Below, piece after piece: positions 8,761 to 17,930 of a DNA stretch of 64,000 nt. The stretch is from JAKOVR01 sp031415655 (lineage in GTDB: Bacteria; Actinomycetota; Acidimicrobiia; Acidimicrobiales; Acidimicrobilacustridaceae), in assembly GCA_031415655.1 (NCBI GenBank), contig JANOSD010000149.1, forward strand, positions 25,846-89,845, in the 5' to 3' direction. The notes under the pieces are model-generated. The model saw only the letters and a list, made by a program, of their open reading frames with translations. It did not search any database and was not told where the DNA came from. Numbering within the stretch: the first letter of the stretch is position 1; the number at the start of each line of letters is the position of its first letter. The position numbers were made by a program, and so were the translations under genes.

Positions 8761-9611
8761 GCCTGTTCGAGCTCGTCAGCCGCCCGGCTATTGCCTCACC
8801 GGTCCTCGTAGTGGGCCTCGACGGGTGGATCGATGCTGGCGTGGGTGGAGCCACGGCCCTCACGGCGATTCTGCAACAGACCGACATGGAGCCGGTCGCG
8901 GTCTTCGATACCGATTCCCTGCTCGACCATCGGGCCCGACGCCCAACCATGCACCTCATCGACGGCGTCAATGATTCGCTCTCGTGGCCCGCCATCGAGC
9001 TCCGAGTCGGCGCCGATCAACGGGGCAACGAGGCACTCTTCCTCCTCGGCGCCGAACCCGATCATTCCTGGCGCGCTTTTTCCGACGCGGTCGTGGAACT
9101 CGCCGTGGCTTTCGACGTTCGACTGCTGGTGGGGCTCGGCGCCTACCCCGCCCCGGTCCCGCACACGCGCTCGGTAAACGTCGTGGCCACCGCCACCACC
9201 GCCGAGCTTGCCCGGCAAGTGGGCTTCGTTCCCGGGAACATCGCTGTTCCGGCGGGTATTCACGCGGCGATCGAACGACGCTGTGCCGAGCAAGGTATTC
9301 CCGCCGTCGGGCTCTGGGCCCAGGTGCCGCACTACGCCGCCGGCATGCCGTACCAGGATGCCGGAGTAGCGCTACTTCAGAAGTTGGCGAGCCTGACCGG
9401 CCTCCAGTTCGATCCCGGCGATCTCGATGCCGGCGGCCAGACCACTCGTGCTCGATTGAGCGAGCTCATCGCCGGAAACCCGGAGCACTTGGCCATGATT
9501 CGCCAACTCGAAGAGCACTACGACGATGTCACCGGTACCGCCGGAATGAACATGGTCACGGGTGACGACCTGGTGGCCGAGGTGGAGAAGTTCCTCGAAG
9601 AGCAGGGCTGA
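8757..9611 (+). CDS. PAC2 family protein
   Basis: 284 residues with PAC2 (proteasome assembly chaperone 2-like) features: P-V-L-V-V-G-L-D-G-W-I-D-A-G near the N-terminus, L-V-G-L-G-A-Y-P-A-P-V-P-H-T-R near 130 and P-H-Y-A-A-G-M-P-Y near 195. The family occurs in many actinobacteria; its biochemical role is unclear. The GTG at 8757 overlaps the upstream stop by four bases. Ends 92 bp before the convergent binding-protein gene. Confidence 0.85.
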   Translation: MSLFELVSRPAIASPVLVVGLDGWIDAGVGGATALTAILQQTDMEPVAVFDTDSLLDHRARRPTMHLIDGVNDSLSWPAIELRVGADQRGNEALFLLGAEPDHSWRAFSDAVVELAVAFDVRLLVGLGAYPAPVPHTRSVNVVATATTAELARQVGFVPGNIAVPAGIHAAIERRCAEQGIPAVGLWAQVPHYAAGMPYQDAGVALLQKLASLTGLQFDPGDLDAGGQTTRARLSELIAGNPEHLAMIRQLEEHYDDVTGTAGMNMVTGDDLVAEVEKFLEEQG

Positions 9612-9703
9612 CCTCCACCCTGCTCCTCGCCCGGCCGCCGGGACTGCTCATTACCTGAACGCAGGAACCGCCTATCACCGGAACGGTGGACCTCGTTTCC
9701 CGT

Positions 9704-11443
9704 TTAGGGAAGCGGACGATTCGGTGCCGGATAGGTGGGCGGTCGCTCGTCTGCTGGCACGTCGTCGAGAATGGTCACCGTGTTGTCCACCTGTCCCACC
9801 GGAAGGTCGGTCTTGGGCATCTCGCCGGGGAGGTAGCGGGCGCCATTGTCGATGTAGCGCCAAAGGCCTTTACCGACCGTGCCGGATTCATCCGGGCCCT
9901 CGGCCTCGGTATCCCACCAAATCAGCGCCACGTCATCGATACCGAGATAGTCCGGAGAGGACTTCTTGGTGATGGGATTGGCAAAGAATCCGTGGTTGCC
10001 GAAACTCACCTGGGGCGAGGTGACGCCACCACCGGTGGGCGGGAAGTTGAACAGACCGTCTCGGAACGTGTCGGGCGAGAGCTTCGGACCCGCCATGTGA
10101 ACGCCGAGAAAGGCCAACTGGATCCCGGCGTAGATGAGCGGCCCGGTGGTTTTGGCCGCCGGCTCCTTGTCGCCGAAGTACCACTTGTGCAGGCGCCACG
10201 CATCGCCCTTTTCACGGGGCATCTTGGCCGGAAGGGAGGAAATACCGAAGGCGTTCTTCCACTGCTTTTGGTCGTAGCGCCGGCCGAACACGTTGGTATC
10301 GGTGAGCACGGTGCCGGTAACAATCCATTCCGGAAAGTAGTTCTGTTCGGTGGCGGCTTTGGTTAGATAAATTGGCATGATCGGATCGCCGAGAAAGATC
10401 ACCGACGTGACATTGGCCGCCTTCATCTTGGCCACGATCGTGGTAGCCCGCTCTCCGAGTTTGGCTATCTCGAGAACGTAGGTCTCCGTTGCTGCGGTTG
10501 CGTAGCCAAGATCCTTGCCGGCCTGCGCGACCTGCTCTTCAAGCTCTTTGTACACCGGAACCTTTTGCTCGAAGTGCACCACCCCGAACACCCGCTGGCG
10601 GTTGTGCATCTCCGGATCACCGGCGAATTCGGCGTTCTTGCCGTTCAATCGGCCGGCGATGAGATCGCCCAGGTTCAGCAGAAACTGCTCTGGCGTGGCC
10701 TGCGCGCCCCACACGAAGGGGGCGAGTTTCTGATAGGTAGCGTCCGGCACGCCTTGACCACAGCCGATGCAGAGCACCCCCCGTTCCTTGAGCTCGACGG
10801 CATAACTCTGCGCCAGCGCAGGGCCACCAATCACGGCGAAGGCGTTGAGCTCCTCCGCGATCTTGATGGCGTCCGCCTTGGCCGCCACCTCATCGTCCAT
10901 CACTGCCTGGCTCTGGAAGTCGATAATCTCCACCTTGCGGCCGTAGGTCTCGTACATATCATTGAACATGCTCACGTAGGCCTTCCACGTGGCCTCCGAT
11001 GCCTCGGCTGAGTCGGTAAGACCTTGCAGCAGCGCACTGAGGTCGCCGTTGGCGGAGGCCTTGTATTGCACGATCGTGATTTTGTCTTTGGTCACCCCTT
11101 TCGAGGTGGCGCCACCGTTGTCGGCACCAGCCTTGTGCGCCGGAACGCACGGCGGGGCAAACAGCGATGGCATCTTGATGCGCCCCGTCGTTTGGTCGCA
11201 GTCCTCGCCGTAGTCGGCAAGGTTGGCGCCAGTCTTCTTGGCGTCGGCAAAAACCACGGGAATATCGGTGTTGCGTCCCGTGCCGCCACCGGTGCCTTGG
11301 GTCGTGGCCTGCTCCCCTGAGGGTCCCCGTTTGGAGATCGATACTCCGGCGATCACGGCAATCACCACCAAGATTGCGGCGAGAGGGCCGTACTTTGCCA
11401 CCGGGCTTGATTGTTTGGGTTCGGGTCGGTGCAACGAAGTCAT
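9704..11443 (-). CDS. ABC transporter substrate-binding protein (branched-chain amino acid/amide type)
   Basis: 579 residues. A short cytoplasmic tail is followed by one membrane helix (P-L-A-A-I-L-V-V-I-A-V-I-A-G-V, about 17-35), then an extracellular type 1 periplasmic-binding fold, so the protein appears membrane-anchored, not lipidated. The body contains A-F-A-V-I-G-G-P-A-L-A-Q-S-Y and V-T-S-V-I-F-L-G-D-P, typical of Leu/Ile/Val or amide-binding subunits. ATG at 11443 with AGGAAAGGGG upstream; the open frame beyond it (to 11611) reads through a 9-bp repeat and is not coding. Last gene of the TetR-LivHM-MFS/LivFG-SBP run. Confidence 0.88.
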   Translation of the reverse strand: MTSLHRPEPKQSSPVAKYGPLAAILVVIAVIAGVSISKRGPSGEQATTQGTGGGTGRNTDIPVVFADAKKTGANLADYGEDCDQTTGRIKMPSLFAPPCVPAHKAGADNGGATSKGVTKDKITIVQYKASANGDLSALLQGLTDSAEASEATWKAYVSMFNDMYETYGRKVEIIDFQSQAVMDDEVAAKADAIKIAEELNAFAVIGGPALAQSYAVELKERGVLCIGCGQGVPDATYQKLAPFVWGAQATPEQFLLNLGDLIAGRLNGKNAEFAGDPEMHNRQRVFGVVHFEQKVPVYKELEEQVAQAGKDLGYATAATETYVLEIAKLGERATTIVAKMKAANVTSVIFLGDPIMPIYLTKAATEQNYFPEWIVTGTVLTDTNVFGRRYDQKQWKNAFGISSLPAKMPREKGDAWRLHKWYFGDKEPAAKTTGPLIYAGIQLAFLGVHMAGPKLSPDTFRDGLFNFPPTGGGVTSPQVSFGNHGFFANPITKKSSPDYLGIDDVALIWWDTEAEGPDESGTVGKGLWRYIDNGARYLPGEMPKTDLPVGQVDNTVTILDDVPADERPPTYPAPNRPLP

Positions 11444-11480
11444 CGCACACCCCTTTCCTGGGAGAGGTCTCGGCAACGAG

Positions 11481-11525
11481 ACAGGGAGAACAGGGAGAAC
11501 ATGGAGAACAGGGAGAACAGGGAGG
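11481..11525. repeat. 9-bp tandem repeat, five units
   Basis: Five head-to-tail copies of a 9-bp unit (consensus ACAGGGAGA on the plus strand; the third copy has T for G). They lie in the leader between the MFS-LivF-LivG gene and its binding-protein gene, 38-82 bases before the binding-protein start. The period is a multiple of three, so the array reads open on both strands, which creates false coding potential. Confidence 0.85.
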
Positions 11526-11644
11526 GCAGGGGCAACACGGACAAGATCAACCGCGCCTGGTCGTCGCACACGAACATGCCCGCGGCATTCCGCCGCGTTC
11601 GACGGGGCCAATCGGAGAGGATGCAGGCGGCATCGTTGGCTCAG

Positions 11645-14600
11645 TCATGCGCCCGTTCTCGATCCACTGCGATTGATCACTTCATCGCTGTTGCCGAGGT
11701 ACGACGCCACGACCTCAGGATGAGCCAGCACCTCGGCCGGCGACCCAAGCGTGACCACATGACCTTGGTCGAGGGCAAGCAAGCGATCAGACACGTGGCT
11801 GATAAGCGGCATGTCGTGCTCAATCACGACGATGCTGGCTTGCAGGGTGTCGCGGATTCGCAGGATGAGCGGACCGAGGGCTTCGCTCTCGCGCTGGGCG
11901 ATACCACTTGAGGGTTCATCGAGCAGCACCACGGCCGGATGATGGGCCACCACACAGGCGAGGTCGACCACCCGCCGCGAGCCGGTTGAGAGTTCGTGCA
12001 CGAACTTGGTTCGGAAGCTCTCGATGCCCATGAGTTCGATGAGTTCGTCGACGGCGAACGCCACGTTGTCCTCAGTGTCTCGGAAGGCGGGGAGACGGAG
12101 GGCGGCGTTGAGCGGATCCTTCACATCGACCCAACGCTCGAGCGCCACGGCAATCGTCTCTTCCACCGTCAGCGCAGGGAACAGCCGGGCATCCTGGAAG
12201 CTGCGTCCGAGGCCGGCCCATGCTCGGCGGTTCGGGGCCATCCGGGAGAGGTCTTTGCCCTCGAGCACTACTCGTCCGGTGTCGGCGGAGGTGAACCCCG
12301 AGATGAGGTCGAAAAGCGTTGTCTTACCGGCACCGTTCGGGCCGATGATGCCGATCACCTCGCCGGGACGAAGCCGGAAACTCACTCCGTCCACGGCCCG
12401 AATACCTCCGAACCGTACGGAGAGGTCGACCACTTCGAGCGCAGGAACGGCGTTGTCGTCGAGCGGGATCTCTCGCACTCGAGTTGCCGCCACCACCGAG
12501 GGTGTCGATTCGGGTGGCGTGCCGGAGCCATCGCCCACACCGCTGGCGTCGCCGGCCATGCCTTTGCTCGCCCCTTCGAGGAACACCGATCGCAACACGT
12601 CAGGTCGGTCGAGCAGGTCGGCGGTGGGGCCCCGGAATCGGATCTCACCCTTCTCCATGAACACCGCGGTTTGGGCCAAGGTGAGGGCCACGTTCACGGA
12701 TTGTTCCACGAGAATCACCGTGGTGCCTTGCTCGGCAATCTTGCGCACGATCGGGAGAAGTTGCTCCACGATCACCGGCGCCAGGCCGAGCGAGAGCTCG
12801 TCGATGGCGAGGAGCTTGGGCTTCGAAAGAAACGCCATGCCAAGGGCGAGCATCTGTTGCTGGCCGCCGGACAAGTTGGCCGCCGGTTCATCCATCCGGT
12901 CTCGGAGGATCGGGAACATCTCCAGCACTTCGGCGAGGCGTGGTGCCGGGTCGATCTTGCGTTTTCGGTCGAGCCAGCTCGCGACCCGGAGGTTCTCCCC
13001 CACCGACAGAGACGGGAACACCCCCTGCCCGCCGGGCACCATGGCGATCCCCAGCGCGGCTATCTCGTGTGGCGGTGCATGGGTGATGTCGCGACCGTCG
13101 AAGATGATGGCGCCGTTGCTGGCCTCGACCACGCCACAGATCGCCTTGAGAAGGGTCGACTTGCCAGCGCCGTTGGTGCCGAGCAGCGCAATGATCTCGC
13201 CCTCGCTCACCTCGAAATCCACGCCAAACAGAATCTGCACATCACCGTATTTCACGTCGACGTTGCGGCAAAGCAACTGCTTGATGTTTCCGTGGCGCCG
13301 TTCGTACAGCAACTCCGATCGAGCAGCGGTAGAGGTCCACACGTCTTTGATATCGCGATCAATCACCTTGTGGGCCGAACCAACGATGACGCCAGCGATG
13401 ATGAACACCGGCGTCATCAACAACATGCCCACCCTGATTCCCCAGTTGTCGGCGATCCACCCCGCGATGGGCAAGATGAGCAGGCCCGGAATAACGAACA
13501 CTACGGCGATCGAAAACCCCGACGCCCGAGCTCGAGCAGGAATGGCCAGCGACAGTGCGGCAAAAATGCTCGGCAACACCGCCGCCAACGACGCGGCAAT
13601 CCCCATACGAGCGGCCACAGTCACCCAAACGTTCGGCGACAGAGCGAAGATCGCCGCAAACACCGCCGCCGCGACCGAGACCCAACCCGTGAAACGAACC
13701 ACATACGACGGGCCCTTCTGCAAGAGCTTCAGCCCATACGTGGCGGAAATAACCAAACCCACCAGCTGTGCCGGTTCGGCGAGCGTCTCGTACAAACCGC
13801 GTTGTGCCGCGTCGAGGCCGAATACCCGCTCGTAGAGCAGGTTGGCGAGGTAGCCGAATCCCACGAACGCCACGGCGAGGAACGGCACCGCGTAGTAGAT
13901 CCGGCGCAGGCTTTGGATCTTCCAGACCATGCGCCACGACTCTTCGAACGAGGGTGGCGCCTCGTCGAGCATCGAAACCTCATCGTCGGCACCCATAGCC
14001 CGTCGCTCGAAGTGGCCCCGGCTCGGCTCCTTCAGCCGGATCGAGAAGATGGCAATCACCACGCAAGGAATCGTGAGGATGATGAAGGGCACCCGCCAGC
14101 CAAAGGCTTGCCCAATCAGCCCAACCGTCACTGGGCCGACGAATTGCCCAATCGATTCGGCAGAACGATGAATCGAGAACACCGCCGGCCGGTAGGGAAT
14201 GTCGTAGTAATCGCTCAGGAGCGAGTTATGGGTAGGAAACACCGTTGCCTGCCCGATGCTGGCCCCCGCCCGGGTGAAAAGCAGGGCCCACCAGAACAGC
14301 GGCACCAAGCCGGTACCGATCGAGAACACCGAAAACACCAGCGCGCCGATCACCATCAAACGAACCCGCTTGCCACGATCGGCCAGAATCGCGATGGGGA
14401 TCGTGAGACTCAGTCCGAAGATCGCCGAGCAGGCGATGAGCAACAACATCTGCGAATCGGTCCAGCCAAAGGCATCTCGGATCTCGGGTGAAAGCACTTG
14501 CACGGCTGACCGGTCGAACGAGTCGAAAAGTGCCAATCCAAACAGGGCCAACAGCGGATAGGTCGTTTCGCCTCCGACCATTTCCTTCATGGTCCGAAGG

Positions 14601-14671
14601 GGATGGAAGAGCCAATCGAGAAGTCGCTGCCACAGCGTCTTCTTCTCCACACCGGTACCAAAGCTGATCAT
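11645..14671 (-). CDS. MFS transporter-LivF-LivG fusion protein
   Basis: 1008 residues with three domains. Residues about 35-440 form an MFS-type module of roughly 12 membrane helices (loop motif I-L-A-D-R-G-K-R near 100). About 465-710 is a LivF-like ATPase: Walker A G-T-N-G-A-G-K-S-T near 497, signature L-S-G-G-Q-Q-Q near 598, Walker B L-L-A-I-D-E near 622. About 755-1000 is a LivG-like ATPase: Walker A G-P-N-G-A-G-K-T-T near 775, an unusual signature L-S-T-G-S near 893, Walker B V-V-L-L-D-E-P near 915. The ATPases would drive the LivHM permease encoded upstream; the role of the attached MFS module is unknown. ATGA overlap with LivHM. Confidence 0.92.
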   Translation of the reverse strand: MISFGTGVEKKTLWQRLLDWLFHPLRTMKEMVGGETTYPLLALFGLALFDSFDRSAVQVLSPEIRDAFGWTDSQMLLLIACSAIFGLSLTIPIAILADRGKRVRLMVIGALVFSVFSIGTGLVPLFWWALLFTRAGASIGQATVFPTHNSLLSDYYDIPYRPAVFSIHRSAESIGQFVGPVTVGLIGQAFGWRVPFIILTIPCVVIAIFSIRLKEPSRGHFERRAMGADDEVSMLDEAPPSFEESWRMVWKIQSLRRIYYAVPFLAVAFVGFGYLANLLYERVFGLDAAQRGLYETLAEPAQLVGLVISATYGLKLLQKGPSYVVRFTGWVSVAAAVFAAIFALSPNVWVTVAARMGIAASLAAVLPSIFAALSLAIPARARASGFSIAVVFVIPGLLILPIAGWIADNWGIRVGMLLMTPVFIIAGVIVGSAHKVIDRDIKDVWTSTAARSELLYERRHGNIKQLLCRNVDVKYGDVQILFGVDFEVSEGEIIALLGTNGAGKSTLLKAICGVVEASNGAIIFDGRDITHAPPHEIAALGIAMVPGGQGVFPSLSVGENLRVASWLDRKRKIDPAPRLAEVLEMFPILRDRMDEPAANLSGGQQQMLALGMAFLSKPKLLAIDELSLGLAPVIVEQLLPIVRKIAEQGTTVILVEQSVNVALTLAQTAVFMEKGEIRFRGPTADLLDRPDVLRSVFLEGASKGMAGDASGVGDGSGTPPESTPSVVAATRVREIPLDDNAVPALEVVDLSVRFGGIRAVDGVSFRLRPGEVIGIIGPNGAGKTTLFDLISGFTSADTGRVVLEGKDLSRMAPNRRAWAGLGRSFQDARLFPALTVEETIAVALERWVDVKDPLNAALRLPAFRDTEDNVAFAVDELIELMGIESFRTKFVHELSTGSRRVVDLACVVAHHPAVVLLDEPSSGIAQRESEALGPLILRIRDTLQASIVVIEHDMPLISHVSDRLLALDQGHVVTLGSPAEVLAHPEVVASYLGNSDEVINRSGSRTGA

Positions 14672-16881
14672 GACACCACCCCTTGCGTGGCGGTCTCGAC
14701 AGCATCGATCACACCAGCACTATCGATCGAGGTCGCACCCGGAGGATGCGAGGCGGCCGGCGATCTGTCCGACGGAACGTCCACCGGAACGTCCACCGGA
14801 GACGCACCTCCCGGCCCGCCGGACCGGTCCGCGAGCACGGTCGGTTCTTGTTTGGCGTCGGCGAGCAGGCTGGGCACCACGATGCCGTTGCGTCGAGCCA
14901 CGGAGCGCAACCACCGGTCACGGAGGTCGAACACCAGGCCGCCGAGTCCGCCGCGGAGCACCATCAGCACGAACAGCACGCCGAACGCCGAGGGCAGCAA
15001 CGTCCACGGAAAGCTGAGGAACCAGGTACCGCCGCGGGAGAACACGGCCCCGATGGCCGCGCCCGCCAACGATCCGAGACCACCCACCACGGTCGACGTG
15101 AAGACGTTGAAACTCTCCTGGGCGGAGTAGGACGTGGCGGTGTAGCTCTGTTGACCAACGATGAACAGCCCGCCGGCAAAGGCGGCGATACCCCCAGAGA
15201 GGGCGAACGCCATCAGTTTGGCCTTCACGAGGCTCACGCCGTAACTCTGCACGGCCCGTTCGTTCTCCCGCAGCGCCAACAACACCCGTCCGGTTCGACT
15301 GCGACGTATCCCCCGAACGGCAAGGAACGTGGCCGTCAAACACGCCAACGCGAAGTAGTAGAAGCCCTGTTGCGAGGTGATGTCGAACGCACCGAAGACC
15401 GCTGGCCTCTTGATGCGATCCTTGGGGATCCAGGAGAAGTGTTTGGTGTTGAGCAGGTAACTCGACGTGCTTACCGAAAAGGCCAGGGTGGTGACGGCCA
15501 GGAACAGGCCCCGCAGGCGCAGCGCCGGCAGCCCGACCAGCACGGCAATGAACGCCCCCGCCAGCGCGCCGATCACCATGGCGAGAACCACATCGAGTTT
15601 CCATTCCGATATCGCCAGCCCCGTAACCGCGGCCCCGACTGCCACGAACGACATCTGACCAAGCGACACTTGTCCGGCCCACCCGGTGAGCACCACCACG
15701 CTGAGACCGATGATCACAAACACCAGCACGGTGCCGGCCAAACCCTGGTTTCCTGGCCCAAGCACCGACGGCAGCCACAGCACAAAACCGGCGCCGGCGG
15801 CGATCGCCGCCCACTTTGCGAACAACACTTCAGGAACCCGTCGAAGTTCCTTGGGAATGGGCCGCACTTCGTCGGCACTCTTCCAACTCGACGCCCCATC
15901 GTGTTCGGTGCGGCTCTGGCCGGTCTTTCGAAGAATGAGCCCGCCCACGATCACCACGGCGAGGATCGGATCGAACAACTCCGGGGAATCGTTGAATTTC
16001 CAGCCCACGGCCTGTTCAAGGATCCCGATCGCCACCGCTGAGGTGGCGATGGTCGGAAGGTTGGTGAGCCCACCGAGCGTGAGCGCGGCCAACGCCGCCA
16101 GCAGCGCGGTATAGCTCACCTGATTCACAAGCGGGAGACCAACCACGCTCGCTCGAAGGAACACGCCAACGAACGAGAGCAACGTACCGAGAGCCCACAC
16201 CACGGTTTGCAATCGTTTCACGGGGATACCCAGCAGCGACGCGCGATCGGACCTTTCGGCGCTGGCCCGGATGCCGATCCCGACGTTGGTGTAGCGCAGA
16301 AACACGGCCACGGCAATCAGTGCGAGTGGTGCAATCCCCACCGCCACCACGTGATCGAGCCCGAACCGGATGGGCCGGATGTCGAAGTTGAAGTCGCTCG
16401 ACAATGAAATGCGCTCGGTAACCGGCGTCTTTCCCCAGAGCCCCGGGATCAAGAGCGCAGCGACGGTGAGTAGCTGGGAAAGGCCGATCGTGGCCACCGT
16501 GAGAATGAGACGGGGCGCCTTGAAAAACCGGCGAATGATGGCCAGTTCGATGATGGCCCCGAGCAGCAGGGCCGATCCCAAGCCGATGAACATCGCCAGG
16601 AAATAGTTGAGGCCGCTGTAGACGATGAGGTTGACCGCCAATACGGTGGGCACAAGACCGAGATCGTTCTGGGCGAAGTTCAAGATTCGGTTCGAGCGAT
16701 AGATCAGCGCCATGCCCACGGCAACGAGCGCACCGAGCAGCCCAAATACGAGCCCAAGGAAGTAGACCCCGGGTGCGTCGTGGAGCGGAAAGAACACCGC
16801 CTGGCCGAGCAGAATGATCCCCGCCGGAGCGAGCGAACGTCCGACGGTGGCAGCACGACTGGCCGCGAAGGAGTCAGCCAC
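14668..16881 (-). CDS. LivH-LivM fused ABC permease
   Basis: 737 residues. The N-terminal half is a LivH permease (G-M-A-L-I-Y-R-S-N-R-I-L-N-F-A-Q near 70). After a hydrophilic linker (about 335-375) comes a LivM permease (G-W-A-G-Q-V-S-L-G-Q near 415 and A-L-R-E-N-E-R-A near 560), then a hydrophilic V-D-V-P-repeat tail. One polypeptide thus supplies both membrane subunits of a branched-chain/amide importer. I chose GTG 16881 because GGAGG lies five bases upstream, overlapping the TetR stop by eight bases. The ATG at 16908 is the alternative. Confidence 0.88.
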   Translation of the reverse strand: MADSFAASRAATVGRSLAPAGIILLGQAVFFPLHDAPGVYFLGLVFGLLGALVAVGMALIYRSNRILNFAQNDLGLVPTVLAVNLIVYSGLNYFLAMFIGLGSALLLGAIIELAIIRRFFKAPRLILTVATIGLSQLLTVAALLIPGLWGKTPVTERISLSSDFNFDIRPIRFGLDHVVAVGIAPLALIAVAVFLRYTNVGIGIRASAERSDRASLLGIPVKRLQTVVWALGTLLSFVGVFLRASVVGLPLVNQVSYTALLAALAALTLGGLTNLPTIATSAVAIGILEQAVGWKFNDSPELFDPILAVVIVGGLILRKTGQSRTEHDGASSWKSADEVRPIPKELRRVPEVLFAKWAAIAAGAGFVLWLPSVLGPGNQGLAGTVLVFVIIGLSVVVLTGWAGQVSLGQMSFVAVGAAVTGLAISEWKLDVVLAMVIGALAGAFIAVLVGLPALRLRGLFLAVTTLAFSVSTSSYLLNTKHFSWIPKDRIKRPAVFGAFDITSQQGFYYFALACLTATFLAVRGIRRSRTGRVLLALRENERAVQSYGVSLVKAKLMAFALSGGIAAFAGGLFIVGQQSYTATSYSAQESFNVFTSTVVGGLGSLAGAAIGAVFSRGGTWFLSFPWTLLPSAFGVLFVLMVLRGGLGGLVFDLRDRWLRSVARRNGIVVPSLLADAKQEPTVLADRSGGPGGASPVDVPVDVPSDRSPAASHPPGATSIDSAGVIDAVETATQGVVS

Positions 16882-17590
16882 GGGGGCCTCCGACCAGGTC
16901 GATGCCATTCGATCGCGCCCGGCGGCCCGGACGGTCTTGCGTCGGCAGCAGCCCATGGAAAAAGAGCTCCACCACGGTGTCGGCATGGTGTTCGATCACC
17001 TCGGGATCGGAAACGTCGATGCCATAAATCGACCGCATAGTGTCTTTGACAATGAACGCATAGGCGGAAGCCGCGGCCAGACAGGTGGCGACGTGCTCCA
17101 CCGGGAGGTCCTTCAGCCACCCATCAGCCCGGCCCACCTTGAGGGTGTCGTGGAAGAACTGGAGCTGACCAGCGCCCTCTTGCGAGAGGAGCCAATCGAG
17201 CCGCGGCCCGCCTTCCGCTCCTTCATAGGCGAGAATCCGACCGAACTCGGGATAGGCGGCGGAAAAGTGCACCAGGCGGCGCACGAGAACCTTCAGCTGG
17301 GCGACGGGGTCGAGATCGGCCAGCTCACGCGGCGAAGTACCGAAGTGCACGCTGAGCTGATCAAGCACACTGGAAACCGCAGCTCGCCAGAGATCGTCTT
17401 TCGTGGTGAAGTGGTAGTGCACGAGGGGTTGGGTAACGCCGGCTCGTCGGGCAACTTCCGCCGTGGTCGTCCCGTCAAAACCACGATGGGCGAATACGGC
17501 AAGCGCGGCCGCGAGGATGCGATCCTGGCTGCGCTCGTTGAGCGGTTCACTGGTCCCAGTGCGGCCAATATCAGCGGCATTCACCGTCAC
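16874..17590 (-). CDS. TetR/AcrR family transcriptional regulator
   Basis: 238 residues. The N-terminal helix-turn-helix reads A-A-L-A-V-F-A-H-R-G-F-D-G-T-T-T-A-E-V-A and A-G-V-T-Q-P-L-V-H-Y-H-F, the TetR signature; the rest is an all-helical ligand domain. GTG start at 17590, with AAGGGAAG upstream; an in-frame GTG six bases later is possible. First gene of the ABC operon and divergent from the LLM oxidoreductase across a 340-bp region with two inverted repeats, so it probably regulates itself, the transporter and perhaps the oxidoreductase. Confidence 0.9.
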   Translation of the reverse strand: MTVNAADIGRTGTSEPLNERSQDRILAAALAVFAHRGFDGTTTAEVARRAGVTQPLVHYHFTTKDDLWRAAVSSVLDQLSVHFGTSPRELADLDPVAQLKVLVRRLVHFSAAYPEFGRILAYEGAEGGPRLDWLLSQEGAGQLQFFHDTLKVGRADGWLKDLPVEHVATCLAAASAYAFIVKDTMRSIYGIDVSDPEVIEHHADTVVELFFHGLLPTQDRPGRRARSNGIDLVGGPRG

Positions 17591-17739
17591 GAAAACAACT
17601 TCCCTTGTGTTCGGGCGCGAGGATGCCCGTGGGCACCGATGCGCAGAATCCCCGTGACCGGCCCACGATTCCCCCGTGGTCGATCATCACGTACTGAGTA
17701 GATGCAAAGGCAGACTGTGCAGTCCCTCACATCACCCAC

Positions 17740-17753
17740 GTGACACTAGTCAC
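17740..17753. promoter_or_regulatory. Candidate TetR operator 1
   Basis: Inverted repeat GTGAC-N4-GTCAC in the region between the divergent TetR (ends its leader at 17590) and LLM (from 17931) genes. Size and symmetry fit a TetR-type half-operator. No binding evidence; inferred from position and shared GTCAC cores with the second site. Confidence 0.45.
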
Positions 17754-17774
17754 CAATTTGTGTGGCCGGTGTTA

Positions 17775-17791
17775 GGTCACGGAGCGTGACC
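17775..17791. promoter_or_regulatory. Candidate TetR operator 2
   Basis: Perfect 7-bp inverted repeat GGTCACG-GAG-CGTGACC, 17 bp in all. It shares the GTCAC/GTGAC core with the site at 17740 and lies 35 bp from it centre to centre, in the same divergent promoter region. The remainder of 17591-17930 shows no gene or other structure I can support. Confidence 0.5.
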
Positions 17792-17930
17792 ACAACATCA
17801 TGCAAGGCGCGGAACGCAAACCCGAAGGTTCCGGTCTTGCTCAACGCCGTTGACGCTCGCCCAAGTCCGGCCGATAGGGTCGCGTCACGTCCGGCCGAGC
17901 GGCGGGTCGTCGTTACCGAGGGGGCAACGC

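Noticed and set aside
11996..14491. 831-codon plus-strand frame
   Set aside because: Lies antisense to the MFS-LivF-LivG gene, whose domains are unambiguous; composition is typical of an antisense shadow in high-GC DNA.
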